A DNA stretch of 64,000 bases from Flavobacterium fryxellicola (lineage in GTDB: Bacteria; Bacteroidota; Bacteroidia; Flavobacteriales; Flavobacteriaceae): the NCBI RefSeq assembly GCF_900143245.1, contig NZ_FRDK01000002.1, positions 124,001-188,000 of the forward strand, given 5' to 3'. Position numbers and translations under genes: made by a program. The notes below the pieces were generated by a model. That model was given only the letters and a program-made list of their open reading frames with translations, searched no databases and was not told where the DNA came from. Shown in pieces: positions 51,965 to 61,513 of this stretch. Positions within the stretch are counted from its first letter, which is position 1. Every line of letters starts with the position of its first letter.

Positions 51965-52408
51965 ATTACTCTACTTCTAAATTCCAAAATTAGCAGCAGG
52001 GATACTTTATAGGATATTAAAAATATTTCTACCTATTAAAAAAATTGTCGGATACGTACTTTTTAACAGCTCACTTTTAAATCACCTGAAAATGACAAGG
52101 CAGTAATGTTATTATGCTATTCTACAACTTGGCTTTCGATTGATTTAAAATATTTAAAAATTAATTGTACTTTAAACACAATTTGAACTGGAAAAAAGTC
52201 ATTTTATTTTTTTACACTCCATTTTTATCTCTACTTTAGTATTAATTAGTATACTTGTTTTTTTATCCTTTAAACTGGTAGTTTCTTTCCTTTCAGTTTA
52301 GTAAAAAAGCTAGTAATTTTAGTTACAATTTATTTAACCAAACGCTATTCGTCTTTTCTGCGTCAAAAACCGGCGCTGTAAAGCAGCAAAAAAAATGTCA
52401 AGTTAAAA
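51965..52408. other. Intergenic region before the permease gene
   Basis: About 440 AT-rich bases after the fad terminator. No gene, RNA or clear promoter is recognised. Confidence 0.4.
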
Positions 52409-54151
52409 ATGAAAAAAAATTTAAACAAGAAATTAAACGAATTACAAGCAACCGCGATTTGCGGAAATGATATTAGCTCCTCCTGTTTGTATGTTTCTGC
52501 ATTAACTATTATGTATGCGGGACAATTTGCATGGATTTCACTGTTAATAGTTGCCGTCGTACTTTTTTTATTCAGAAAAATATACGGGGAAGTAGTAGGT
52601 GCAATTCCGCTGAACGGCGGTGCTTATAATGTTTTATTAAATACTTCGACAAAGAGAATAGCTTCTGTCGCAGCAACATTAACTGTCTTGTCTTATATGG
52701 CTACTGCCGTGATTTCGGCTTCAGAAGGCATGCATTACCTGCATGGTATTTTTTCGGGGTTTGATGTAACGATAGCTACAATTGTTGTCTTAGTGGCTTT
52801 CACTGGTTTGGCTATTTTGGGTATTGGCGAATCCGCTTTTGTGGCTGTAATTATTTTTATAATACATTTAATTACATTAAGCACGCTGGTTTTAGCTTCA
52901 CTATGGTTCATTTCGAATAACGGTTTCCAAACTTTTTATATCAATTGGGAAGTACCAGTGTCCTCTGGCGGTGTCGTTACGGCCTTATTTTTAGGGTTTT
53001 CAGCAGCTATGCTGGGTATTTCAGGCTTCGAAAGTTCAGCTAATTTTGTAGAGGAACAAGAACCAGGTGTTTTTCCAAAAACATTGCGAAACATGTGGGC
53101 CATTGTTAGTTTTTTTAATCCAGTATTGGCACTATTGCTTATTTGCATTATTCCTCTTGCAGAAGTTGGAGATCACCGGGAGTCACTTCTTGCCTTTTTA
53201 GGGCAAACTACAGGAGGTTCCTGGTTAGCTTATCTAATTTCCGTTGATGCGGTTTTAGTTCTATGCGGTGCTGTTTTAACCTCATTCGTTGGAGTTTCAG
53301 GATTGTTAAACCGAATGACTTTAGACCGGATTTTGCCTAATTATTTTTTAAAACAAAACAAACGCGGCTCTAACTACAGAATAATTATTAGTTTTTTAGT
53401 CTTGTGCGTTTCTGTATTATTTGTTACCAAAGGCGATCTGATATCGCTGGCTGGCGTGTATACTTTTTCTTTTCTGGCGGTAATGGGTCTCTTTGGGATT
53501 GGAAATTTACTATTGAAATTCAAACGTAAAAAATTGCCTCGTCCAGAAAGAGCAAGGGGCATTTCAGTTGTTATCGCCATTACTTTTATAGCTATAGCTT
53601 TTGCAGGTAATCTATATATGAACATTGAATCTTTCTATACCTTTATAAAATATCTTTTACCCGCTTTACTGTTTATAGCTATCATGCTGAATCGGACTGT
53701 TTTAATACAATTATTAATTGATGCATTAGAATATTTCTCTAAACCATTACGAAAAATAGTTTTATTTAGCAATCGTTATTTAGTAAGATTAAATATAAAA
53801 ATTAATTCGCAGGAATTCGTATTTTTCACAAAAGGAGATGATGTTGCCATTCTTAATAAAGTAATGCAGTACGTTGAAGCCAATGAAACAACAAAAAAAT
53901 TAAAAATTGTAAATGTCAAAAAAGAGGGCGAGTCGAATGATTCACTTATTAAGGATTTAGAAGTTCTCGATCGAGCTTATCCAGACATCGATATTGAATT
54001 CATAGAAATTAAAGGCACGTTTGGTCCTGAAATAATAGACGAATTATCAAACAGATGGGATATTCCAAAAAACTTTATGTTTATCGGTTCTCCAGGAGAT
54101 CGCTTCTCCTATAGGATTTCAGAACTGGGCGGTGTACGACTAATTATGTAG
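52409..54151 (+). CDS. APC-superfamily amino acid permease with C-terminal stress-like domain
   Basis: The 580-residue product has about 12 hydrophobic segments (to about residue 430) with APC marks. These are ATAICGNDISSSCLYVSALT (substrate-site first helix), AIPLNGGAYNVLLNTSTKR, FLGFSAAMLGISGFESSANF and SFVGVSGLLNRMTLDRILP. The C-terminal 130 residues are soluble (EFVFFTKGDDVAILNKVMQY, then PDIDIEFIEIKGTFGPEIID and NFMFIGSPGDRFSYRISELG) and look like a divergent universal-stress-type domain. The substrate is unknown. Two MscS-type channels follow on the same strand, which hints at osmotic or cell-volume control. Confidence 0.85.
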   Translation: MKKNLNKKLNELQATAICGNDISSSCLYVSALTIMYAGQFAWISLLIVAVVLFLFRKIYGEVVGAIPLNGGAYNVLLNTSTKRIASVAATLTVLSYMATAVISASEGMHYLHGIFSGFDVTIATIVVLVAFTGLAILGIGESAFVAVIIFIIHLITLSTLVLASLWFISNNGFQTFYINWEVPVSSGGVVTALFLGFSAAMLGISGFESSANFVEEQEPGVFPKTLRNMWAIVSFFNPVLALLLICIIPLAEVGDHRESLLAFLGQTTGGSWLAYLISVDAVLVLCGAVLTSFVGVSGLLNRMTLDRILPNYFLKQNKRGSNYRIIISFLVLCVSVLFVTKGDLISLAGVYTFSFLAVMGLFGIGNLLLKFKRKKLPRPERARGISVVIAITFIAIAFAGNLYMNIESFYTFIKYLLPALLFIAIMLNRTVLIQLLIDALEYFSKPLRKIVLFSNRYLVRLNIKINSQEFVFFTKGDDVAILNKVMQYVEANETTKKLKIVNVKKEGESNDSLIKDLEVLDRAYPDIDIEFIEIKGTFGPEIIDELSNRWDIPKNFMFIGSPGDRFSYRISELGGVRLIM

Positions 54152-54213
54152 GGCATAAAAGAAAAAAACAGATAGGAATATGATTTTGTTCGCAAATAAA
54201 AAATACACCAATA

Positions 54214-55026
54214 ATGAAAGAAATATTGAACTATACCCTTCTTCAATTTGGAGATTTTAATTTTAAATTAGCTACAATCTTCACTTTTGCTCTTTTTATT
54301 TTAGCTGTATTCATTTTGCTCTTCGTAATAAAAAAAACAATTTACAAAGCAACCCATATTGAGCTATCAAAAAAATATTCTATTTACAGCTTAATAAAAT
54401 ACTTTATAATCATTTTCGCTTTTATAATCGGCTTACAAATATTTGGTTTTAATTTATCGGTTTTAATTGCAGGTTCAGCAGCCCTACTTGTAGGTCTTGG
54501 TTTGGGATTACAAAATCTATTTAGCGATTTTATATCGGGTATAATAATTCTAATTGACTCAACGGTAAAAGTAAATGACATCATTGAAGTAAACGGCATA
54601 GTCTGTCAGGTACAGGAAATTGAAATCAGAACGACCACTGTATTAACTAGAGATGATAAATATATTATTCTGCCAAATTCTGATTTAACAAAAAACCAAT
54701 TAATAAATTGGACCCATAGTGAAATTACGTCTCGATTCGAGATCAGTGTAGGCGTCGACTATTCGTCTGATATAAAACTGGTGATGACTGTTTTAAAAGA
54801 AGCCACTGACAAACAAGAGGGAGTACTTCAAACCCCTAGCCCATTTGTACGTTTTACGGAATTTGGAGATTCTTCGTTGAATTTTTCTGTGATTTTCTGG
54901 TCGGATGAAGTTTTTAGGGTAGAAAACATTAAAAGTGAAATAAGAATCAGAATATTTGAAATGTTTACTTCAAATAACATAACCATTCCATTTCCTCAGA
55001 GAGTCATTCATCTAAATAAAGAATAA
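54214..55026 (+). CDS. MscS family mechanosensitive channel (first)
   Basis: The 270-residue channel has three N-terminal membrane helices; the pore helix is GSAALLVGLGLGLQNLFSDFISGIIIL (part). The MscS beta domain has VKVNDIIEVNGIVCQVQEIEIRTTTVLTRDD, DKYIILPNSDL and a C-terminal alpha/beta domain SRFEISVGVDYSSDIKLVM. Such channels open under membrane tension to release solutes after hypo-osmotic shock. It is close in size to E. coli MscS (286). Its stop codon directly touches the ATG of the second MscS gene. Confidence 0.92.
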   Translation: MKEILNYTLLQFGDFNFKLATIFTFALFILAVFILLFVIKKTIYKATHIELSKKYSIYSLIKYFIIIFAFIIGLQIFGFNLSVLIAGSAALLVGLGLGLQNLFSDFISGIIILIDSTVKVNDIIEVNGIVCQVQEIEIRTTTVLTRDDKYIILPNSDLTKNQLINWTHSEITSRFEISVGVDYSSDIKLVMTVLKEATDKQEGVLQTPSPFVRFTEFGDSSLNFSVIFWSDEVFRVENIKSEIRIRIFEMFTSNNITIPFPQRVIHLNKE

Positions 55027-55926
55027 ATGGAAGAGCAAATTCAGCGCTATCTTTTTAATCCTACAATAGGAAAAATCACAGTAATTTTAATTGGTGTGCT
55101 ATTTATTTGGTCCTTAATTAAGGTCTTCCAGCGTAATTTTTTTTCGAAAATAAAAAATGCTGACAATCGATACCGTACTAAAAAATTCAGTAGTTTCATT
55201 GGATATTTTTTAACTATTCTGCTTATTACAATTGTTTTCAATGAAAAACTTGGGAATCTTACGGTAGCTTTGGGAGTTGCGGGAGCTGGTATTGCCTTTG
55301 CCTTGCAGGAAGTGATTGCATCATTTGCTGGTTGGCTAGCAATTCTATTTGGTAACTTTTATAATACGGGTGATCGCGTTCAATTAGGAGGTATCAAAGG
55401 GGATGTTATGGATATTGGAGTTCTAAGAACTACGATAATGGAAATTGGTCAATGGGTTGATGGAGATTTATATAATGGCCGAATTGTGCTAATCGCCAAC
55501 AGTTTTGTTTTTAAAGAGCCCGTATTCAATTATTCCGGTGATTTCCCCTTTTTGTGGGATGAAATTAAATTGCCCATTCAATATGGTAGTAATTATGAAA
55601 AAGCAACAGCAATTTTCCTGAAAGTAGGAACTGAAGTAGCAGGAGATTTGGCTGAAAAATCACATGTAAAATGGAAAGCTCTTCAAAATAAATACCGATT
55701 AGAAGATGCACAAACAGAGCCAATGGTTTCCTTAATTACCAATGATAATTGGGTCGAATTTACTTTAAGATATGTTGTGAGTTATAAAAAAAGAAGAGCA
55801 ACAAAAACCATTTTATTTTCTAAAATTCTGAAAGAAATTGATGCTACAAATGGAGAAATAAAATTTGCTTCAGCAACATTCCAATTAGTTCAAACTCCTG
55901 ATTTGAATGTAAACATCAAAAAATAG
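55027..55926 (+). CDS. MscS family mechanosensitive channel (second)
   Basis: The 299-residue paralogue starts at the base after the first channel's stop. It has helices at about 17-35 and 55-75, then the pore-type helix LGVAGAGIAFALQEVIASFAGW (part), followed by NFYNTGDRVQLGGIKGDVMDIGVLRTTIMEIG and ANSFVFKEPVFNYSGDFPFLWDE. The tightly coupled pair may form separate or mixed heptamers; mixed assembly is speculation. The pore helix lacks the QNL of its neighbour, so conductance may differ. Confidence 0.9.
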   Translation: MEEQIQRYLFNPTIGKITVILIGVLFIWSLIKVFQRNFFSKIKNADNRYRTKKFSSFIGYFLTILLITIVFNEKLGNLTVALGVAGAGIAFALQEVIASFAGWLAILFGNFYNTGDRVQLGGIKGDVMDIGVLRTTIMEIGQWVDGDLYNGRIVLIANSFVFKEPVFNYSGDFPFLWDEIKLPIQYGSNYEKATAIFLKVGTEVAGDLAEKSHVKWKALQNKYRLEDAQTEPMVSLITNDNWVEFTLRYVVSYKKRRATKTILFSKILKEIDATNGEIKFASATFQLVQTPDLNVNIKK

Positions 55927-55989
55927 TTTGGCTGATTTACTCTTCAAAAATTAAACTTAAACTATAAAAAACACTGGTATTGGAGAGGC

Positions 55990-56021
55990 TGCTCAAAGAA
56001 ATCTACGTTGCTTTTTGAGCA
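55990..56021. terminator. Weak hairpin between convergent mscS and yihY-type genes
   Basis: TGCTCAAA (55990-55997) and TTTGAGCA (56014-56021) pair around a 16-base loop; there is no long T-run. Confidence 0.3.
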
Positions 56022-56069
56022 TCTAACGCTCTATTTTAGTAGCGATTCTATTTTGAATTATTACATGTT

Positions 56070-56984
56070 TTATTGTTTAACCTCTATTACTTCCACTTTA
56101 ATTCCGACAGCATAAGCATTTGGAATTATTTTATTACCATGCGCATTGGCATACACTTTAGTGAATTCAGCTCCAAAATATAAAATTATAGCCGAATAAT
56201 ATACCCAAATTAATATAATTATTACCGATCCCGCAGCACCATAAACAGTAGCTACAGTTGAGCTACCTAGATAAAAGCCTATCGCAAATTTACCTATCAT
56301 AAAGAAAAAAGAAGTAAAACTGGCACCTATTAAAGCATCCTTCCACACGATATATCCATCTGGTAAAGTTTTGAAAATTATGGAAAACAACATAGTAGTT
56401 GTTGCAAATAAGATGACAATATTGAAAACATAAAAGATATACACCGTGGTATCAGGGAAATAAACAAGCAAACGTGTGTTTATAACATCCATCACAGTAT
56501 TGACCATCAAACTCACGAGCAACAAAAATCCAACTGATGCAATCATTGAAAACGACATTAACCGATTTTTAATGAATTTCATAATGCCTTTATTAGGTTT
56601 TGCCTTCAACCCCCAAATAGAATTGATAGAACTTTGTATTTCGGCAAATACGCCAGACGCTCCTATTAATAACATAACTCCTCCAAATATTGTGGCAAAG
56701 GTTACATTGTCAGACAACTCTATATTTTTGATCGTTTCCTGAATTTGAATGGCCGCTTCATTGCCAACCATACCATTTATTTGGCCAAAAAACCGCCCCG
56801 TAACTGCTTCTCTTCCAAACAAAAAACTAAAAATAGACAATATGATAATCAGTAGTGGAGGCAGTGAAAAAATAGTGTAATAAGACAATGAAGCGCTTAA
56901 CTTTATCCCATTATCATCATCAAATTCGTTATAAGTTCTTTTCAATAAACTCCAGCTAATAATGGCTATATCTTTGTGCTTCAT
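56070..56984 (-). CDS. YihY/BrkB family inner membrane protein
   Basis: The 304-residue product has about six membrane segments. Family marks are GIKLSASLSYYTIFSLPPLL near the N-terminus, FLFGREAVTGRFFGQINGMVG, IQSSINSIWGLKAKPNKGIM, and IILIWVYYSAIILYFGAEFTKVYANAHG near the C-terminus. The family was once called ribonuclease BN by error. Its function is unknown; a transport or efflux role has been proposed for relatives. It is monocistronic here, convergent with the MscS genes. Confidence 0.9.
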   Translation of the reverse strand: MKHKDIAIISWSLLKRTYNEFDDDNGIKLSASLSYYTIFSLPPLLIIILSIFSFLFGREAVTGRFFGQINGMVGNEAAIQIQETIKNIELSDNVTFATIFGGVMLLIGASGVFAEIQSSINSIWGLKAKPNKGIMKFIKNRLMSFSMIASVGFLLLVSLMVNTVMDVINTRLLVYFPDTTVYIFYVFNIVILFATTTMLFSIIFKTLPDGYIVWKDALIGASFTSFFFMIGKFAIGFYLGSSTVATVYGAAGSVIIILIWVYYSAIILYFGAEFTKVYANAHGNKIIPNAYAVGIKVEVIEVKQ

Positions 56985-57203
56985 GTTTTTAACTCTTTTT
57001 TACTACTTTCTTAAAATAAAAATTCCAATTTTTAAAGTCTTTATCACTAAATGCAGCCTCAAAACTAGCCCTTTTGTTCGAATGATAAGCATTCCTTGCA
57101 AAAGTATAACGATATTATTTAACAATTAGAAGCGTATCTTAAAAAAAATAAGGCTATTCCATTATTAACAAGGGAATCTCCTACTCTGCACTCCAAAATT
57201 TCT

Positions 57204-57211
57204 TATCTTTG
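57204..57211 (+). promoter_or_regulatory. Probable -7 element of sodC
   Basis: TATCTTTG exactly matches TAnnTTTG, 14 bases before the ATG. Confidence 0.5.
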
Positions 57212-57225
57212 AAATAAAACATATT

Positions 57226-57753
57226 ATGAAAAAATTAGTTTTACTATTTGGAATTGGTTTAGCAGTTTTAATTGGTTGTAAAACCAATACTTCCTTAAAT
57301 AATGATAAGACATTAGTGATTGCTTTCGAACCAAAAAGTAATAGCAATGTAACTGGAACGGCAACATTTGTTGAAAATAAAGGGACAGTAACTATGATTG
57401 CTAAATTAACGGGCTTAACTCCAGGCATTCATGCGATACACATTCATGAAAAGTCAGATTGTACAGCTGCTGATGGAAGTTCCGCCGGTGGACATTGGAA
57501 TCCAACCTTTAAAAAACACGGAAAATTAGGAGAGGGTGAAGCTCATAAAGGAGATATTGGTAATTTTACTGCTGATGAAAAAGGAAATGGAACCATCACT
57601 TTTAGGACTAGTGAATGGGGCATTGGATCTGCAGATGAAACTAAAAATATAATAGGTAAAGGGTTAATCGTGCATCAAGGCGCTGATGATTATGTTTCAC
57701 AACCTGCTGGAAATGCAGGCGCGAGGGTTGCCTGCTCCGCTATTATCAAATAA
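57226..57753 (+). CDS. sodC: Cu/Zn superoxide dismutase lipoprotein
   Basis: The 175-residue product has a lipobox LIGC (Cys18). It has all SodC metal ligands in order. Copper site: His72 and His74 in AIHIHEKSDC, with bridging His90 in GGHWNP and His150 in IVHQGADDY. Zinc site: His90, His98, His107 and Asp110 in EAHKGDIGN. The disulphide pair Cys79/Cys170 and the Arg of GARVACSAI are present. It turns superoxide into peroxide and oxygen in the periplasm or at the envelope. It is a single gene with its own promoter and a terminator. Confidence 0.95.
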   Translation: MKKLVLLFGIGLAVLIGCKTNTSLNNDKTLVIAFEPKSNSNVTGTATFVENKGTVTMIAKLTGLTPGIHAIHIHEKSDCTAADGSSAGGHWNPTFKKHGKLGEGEAHKGDIGNFTADEKGNGTITFRTSEWGIGSADETKNIIGKGLIVHQGADDYVSQPAGNAGARVACSAIIK

Positions 57754-57772
57754 TATTTGAAATAATTCAAGG

Positions 57773-57806
57773 AAACCGTTTTGTAACTGATATGAGACGG
57801 TTTTTT
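57773..57806 (+). terminator. Probable sodC terminator
   Basis: A 7-bp stem AAACCGT / ACGGTTT with a 17-base loop and T-run. Confidence 0.5.
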
Positions 57807-57840
57807 AATTTTAATATAACAAACAGACCATAAAAATACA

Positions 57841-57848
57841 TAGCTTTG
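57841..57848 (+). promoter_or_regulatory. Probable -7 element of LETM1-related gene
   Basis: TAGCTTTG matches TAnnTTTG, 18 bases before the chosen ATG at 57867. The alternative TTG start at 57846 would lie inside it. Confidence 0.5.
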
Positions 57849-57866
57849 TATCTTCAAATTAAAGCA

Positions 57867-59066
57867 ATGATTAACCCTTCGGCATCAGGTTGGATAGATA
57901 AATTTTTTATTGAACAAAAATTTTCAAAAGATACTGTTTCAAACACTACTGACACGTTTTATCAAAAAGTTAGAGATACGGGTTTTATCTATGGTCATAT
58001 CATTTCATTTGAAACCATAACAGCCGTTGATACCAAAGGCTGGTTTAAGGATGAGATTTCCAAAGTAGCCCTTTTGAATACCTTATATGGTGTTTTTTGT
58101 TTGACCAATGAGGATATTACTGCTGCTAATTTCATTAAACATGCCGTTATTTTTTACAATCAAATGCATCCTCAAGGATCTAATTTGTTTAAAAAAATAC
58201 TACCAAAAAACTCCCCTTCTTTAACTTTGGAAAAAATCATTGATGCTCGTGTTCAAACCAATGACAGTATCATCAGTAAGAATTTTTCTCATCTTGTTAC
58301 TAATGCATTATTGTTCATTGACACACTTGCGTTTCGCCAATATTTAAACCATGGAGAGATCCCCGAAAAATACCTAAAAAAAATTGAAGAGACCATTGTA
58401 AATATTGTGACACTGGCTTTAAAAATAAAATCTAAAAAATCACAGTATGATGATTTGTTAATCAAACTCTTCGAAGCTTCGATTCGTTATAGTAAATTCT
58501 CAAAAGTGTCAACTCAAAGTTTAGAAACACTTCAATTAGATTACTTTACAAATGATTTGGAAAAATATTATTTAATAGATATTGCCGGAATGGCGTTGTG
58601 GAGTGATGGAAAAATAGAAAATGACGAATTGTATTTTTTGCAATCGTTAGCTGAGATCCTGAAAATACCAGATTATTTTGTAAACGAAAGCATCAACAGT
58701 ACCCAACTATTCATTTCAAAGCACAAAAAAGAAATTCCATATTTTAATTATTCAAATCCAGTTAAGCATTTTTATGATCAAACTACTCAAAGTGTGGTTA
58801 CTCTTATTAGCCGTAATAAAAACAGATTGATTAAAGAAATTTTACAAAGTAAAGAATTAATGGTACTGCTAGCCTACTCCACTCGTAGGGATTTAGACGA
58901 AAAAGAAAAGAAAAAAGTCAAAAAGCAATTATTAGAAATTTGTAAAACCGTTCCATCACTAGCCATTTTTTTACTTCCAGGAGGGAGTTTATTACTACCT
59001 ATCCTAATCAAATTTATCCCTACTTTATTACCATCTGCCTTTAATGAGAATATGGATAACGAATAG
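57867..59066 (+). CDS. LETM1-related biofilm-associated protein
   Basis: I use ATG 57867 (MINPSASGWIDKFF, 399 residues). The product is mostly helical. The middle has DIAGMALWSDGKIENDELYF, an EF-hand/TerB-like acidic stretch. The C-terminus has CKTVPSLAIFLLPGGSLLLP followed by ILIKFIPTLLPSAF, the LETM1-like core that gives the family its name in flavobacteria. I recognise this family from that C-terminal motif; the biofilm role is by name only. Membrane association through the C-terminal hydrophobic motif is likely. Confidence 0.8.
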   Translation: MINPSASGWIDKFFIEQKFSKDTVSNTTDTFYQKVRDTGFIYGHIISFETITAVDTKGWFKDEISKVALLNTLYGVFCLTNEDITAANFIKHAVIFYNQMHPQGSNLFKKILPKNSPSLTLEKIIDARVQTNDSIISKNFSHLVTNALLFIDTLAFRQYLNHGEIPEKYLKKIEETIVNIVTLALKIKSKKSQYDDLLIKLFEASIRYSKFSKVSTQSLETLQLDYFTNDLEKYYLIDIAGMALWSDGKIENDELYFLQSLAEILKIPDYFVNESINSTQLFISKHKKEIPYFNYSNPVKHFYDQTTQSVVTLISRNKNRLIKEILQSKELMVLLAYSTRRDLDEKEKKKVKKQLLEICKTVPSLAIFLLPGGSLLLPILIKFIPTLLPSAFNENMDNE

Positions 59067-59691
59067 CCCGCATCAAAAAATCTATTGAATTGAATTCATT
59101 TTTGTGTACTTCAAATAATCTTGTACTGACGTTTTTTATTTATTAGTTCACATGTGGCTTTTTAGATAAAATAGCCCGTTTTAACACAAAATAGGATTGT
59201 ATAAGTGGCACTTTATCGTTCGTCTTGAAAGCTAATCATTTATCAACTTGAAAGTCACAACAACGGTAAAAATCGATTATTTTAGCGCTTTATTGGAAGT
59301 CAAATGCATTTAGATTTTGGAATTAAATTATTTCTACTTACAAATTGTTCCGCTCAAAAAAGGATCTACCTTCCCAATTTCATATTTATTACGAAAGCTT
59401 CAAGACAAATTCACCAAGTCAAATTAGGCTAAAATCACTGCGGTTTTAAAATCTTTTTTAAGCGTATTGACAATCGCATTTAAGTTTCTATTCCAATTTC
59501 TCGTAAAAGAAATCTCCTTCAATAATCCCATCAAGTAGAATTTTAAGCTAATTATCTAATAGATTTTAAGGATTGACAAAAAGAGGAGGAATAAAAGGAA
59601 GTACTGGTGTTGGTTTTCTGCAGCTTCAATTTAAAAAAACACCTAGCAAACTAGAAATAAAAAATATAAAAATATTTTATGCGTTTCATTA
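59067..59691. other. Intergenic region before isocitrate dehydrogenase
   Basis: About 620 AT-rich bases with scattered stops in all frames. No gene or RNA is recognised; the regulatory part lies at its right end. Confidence 0.4.
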
Positions 59692-59733
59692 CAAATATAA
59701 ATAAAAATTTATGTATAAATAGTGCGAACTTTG
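59692..59733 (+). promoter_or_regulatory. icd promoter region with LysR-type dyad
   Basis: The 22 bases 59692-59713 equal 32718-32739 in the lysR promoter and contain ATAAAT-N4-ATTTAT (59697-59712). GAACTTTG (59726-59733) is a near -7 element, 28 bases before the ATG; no TTG precedes it, as may be expected of an activator-dependent promoter. Confidence 0.5.
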
Positions 59734-59761
59734 CAGTATCAAAACACTTAAAATAAATCAA

Positions 59762-61198
59762 ATGACTCGAATTACAGTAGCTAAAGGAGATGGAATTGGT
59801 CCAGAAATAATGGATGCAACTCTTAAAATCATTATCGCAGCCGGAGCAGAATTAGAAATTGATGAAATAGAAGTAGGAGAAAAAGTTTATTTATCAGGAA
59901 ATACTTCTGGAATTGCGAGTGAATCTTGGGATATTATTCGTAGAAATAAAGTTTTTTTAAAAGCTCCAATAACCACTCCACAAGGTGGTGGTTACAAAAG
60001 TTTAAATGTAACAACTAGAAAGTTTCTTGGACTATATTCAAACGTGAGACCCTGTATGAGTTTACATCCCTTTGTAGAGACCAAACATCCTAAAATGGAC
60101 ATTGTAATTATTCGCGAAAATGAAGAGGATTTATATGCTGGAATTGAGCACCAACAAACCGATGAAGTAGTACAATGTTTAAAACTTATAAGCCGTCCTG
60201 GTTGCGAAAAAATAGTTCGTTATGCTTTTGAGTATGCTAAAGTGTACGGTCGAAAAAAGGTAACTTGTTTTACAAAAGACAATATCATGAAACAAACAGA
60301 CGGACTGTTTCACCAGGTCTTTGATGAAATTGGTTTAGAATATCCCGAAATTGAGAATGAACATTGGATTGTTGATATTGGTGCTGCAAAAATGGCGGAT
60401 ACTCCAGAGATCTTTGATGTCATAGTAACCTTAAATCTTTATGGTGATATTCTGTCTGATATTGCTGCACAAATTGCTGGTTCTGTTGGATTGGCTGGCT
60501 CGGCTAATATTGGTGAAGAATGTGCCATGTTTGAAGCAATCCATGGTTCAGCTCCAAGACGTGCTGATCAAAACTTGGCAAATCCATCTGGTCTATTAGA
60601 AGGTGCTGTAATGATGCTCAATCACATTGGACAAACAGAAATTGCTGAAAAAGTACAAAATGCATGGTTAAAAACCATAGAAGACGGTATCCACACTTAT
60701 GATATTTACAAAGAAGGAATTAGCAAAGAAAAAGTAGGAACGAAAGAATTTGCCCAAGCCGTTATTGCCAATTTAGGTAAAAATCCATCACAACTAAAAC
60801 AAGTTTCGTATGCGAAAGATGCGGTTTTAAACCTACCAAAGTACGCAAAGAAACCTGCTAAAAATAAAGAATTAGTAGGTATTGATCTATTTATACATTG
60901 GAATGGAACAGATCCAAATGAATTAGCTGAAAAAATTAAGACTATCGGTACTGAAAATAAACATTTGACTATGATTACCAATCGTGGAATCAAAGTTTGG
61001 CCTGACGGATTCAATGAGACATATTGCACGGATCACTGGCGCTGCAGATTTAAACCAACCCATGGAAAATTAATTGAGAAAAGCCAGATCATAACTTTAT
61101 TATCAAATGCATTAGATGCAAAAATTGATGTTATTAAAACAGAAAATCTATACGACTTTGATGGAAAAGCAGGGTATTCATTAGGTCAAGGACAATAA
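59762..61198 (+). CDS. icd: NADP-dependent isocitrate dehydrogenase
   Basis: The 478-residue product begins ITVAKGDGIGPEIMDATLKI. It has the substrate helix region PITTPQGGGYKSLNVTTRK, IVIIRENEEDLYAGIEHQQT, a catalytic Lys/Asp region VTLNLYGDILSDIAAQIAGSVG and FEAIHGSAPRRADQNLANPSG. A C-terminal domain of about 130 residues has ELVGIDLFIHWNGTDPNELA and NETYCTDHWRCRF. Size and C-terminal extension fit the Thermus-type isocitrate dehydrogenase. It decarboxylates isocitrate to 2-oxoglutarate with NADPH and CO2. A small unknown protein follows by 18 bases. Confidence 0.92.
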   Translation: MTRITVAKGDGIGPEIMDATLKIIIAAGAELEIDEIEVGEKVYLSGNTSGIASESWDIIRRNKVFLKAPITTPQGGGYKSLNVTTRKFLGLYSNVRPCMSLHPFVETKHPKMDIVIIRENEEDLYAGIEHQQTDEVVQCLKLISRPGCEKIVRYAFEYAKVYGRKKVTCFTKDNIMKQTDGLFHQVFDEIGLEYPEIENEHWIVDIGAAKMADTPEIFDVIVTLNLYGDILSDIAAQIAGSVGLAGSANIGEECAMFEAIHGSAPRRADQNLANPSGLLEGAVMMLNHIGQTEIAEKVQNAWLKTIEDGIHTYDIYKEGISKEKVGTKEFAQAVIANLGKNPSQLKQVSYAKDAVLNLPKYAKKPAKNKELVGIDLFIHWNGTDPNELAEKIKTIGTENKHLTMITNRGIKVWPDGFNETYCTDHWRCRFKPTHGKLIEKSQIITLLSNALDAKIDVIKTENLYDFDGKAGYSLGQGQ

Positions 61199-61216
61199 CC
61201 TTTAAAGCTGCACGAC

Positions 61217-61459
61217 ATGGAAATCCCACTTATTGAAGGTGAATTTAGCACAAATGAAGCCCTAGAGTTAATTGTTAAAATGATTGAAGTAAAAATTAAA
61301 TTTCATGAAAGTAAAGTTTGTAACTCGCAGTTAGAAGAAGACATCAAAAGTCGAGAGAACAAAATTAAAAATCTTCAAAAATCACTTTATGATAGTAGAC
61401 TTTTTTTGAATACCAAAAATAGTGGAGTCAAAATTAAATGTTCCATTCATATTGAATAA
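61217..61459 (+). CDS. Unknown 80-aa protein, paralogue of 33495-33770
   Basis: The product reads PLIEGEFSTNEALELIVKMI, then EVKIKFHESKVCNS, a charged coiled-coil-like middle (EEDIKSRENKIKNLQKSLYD) and a final strand GVKIKCSIHIE. Both ends match the 91-residue protein of the SbtA cluster, and the middle is different. It lies 18 bases after icd and probably shares its transcript. No known family is recognised. The repeat of this small protein beside two loci with a shared operator is the best hint of a common system. Confidence 0.75.
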   Translation: MEIPLIEGEFSTNEALELIVKMIEVKIKFHESKVCNSQLEEDIKSRENKIKNLQKSLYDSRLFLNTKNSGVKIKCSIHIE

Positions 61460-61513
61460 CTACCTCCTTTTAATTCGAGTAATATAAAGGGAAAGTAAGG
61501 AAGATGAAATTTT

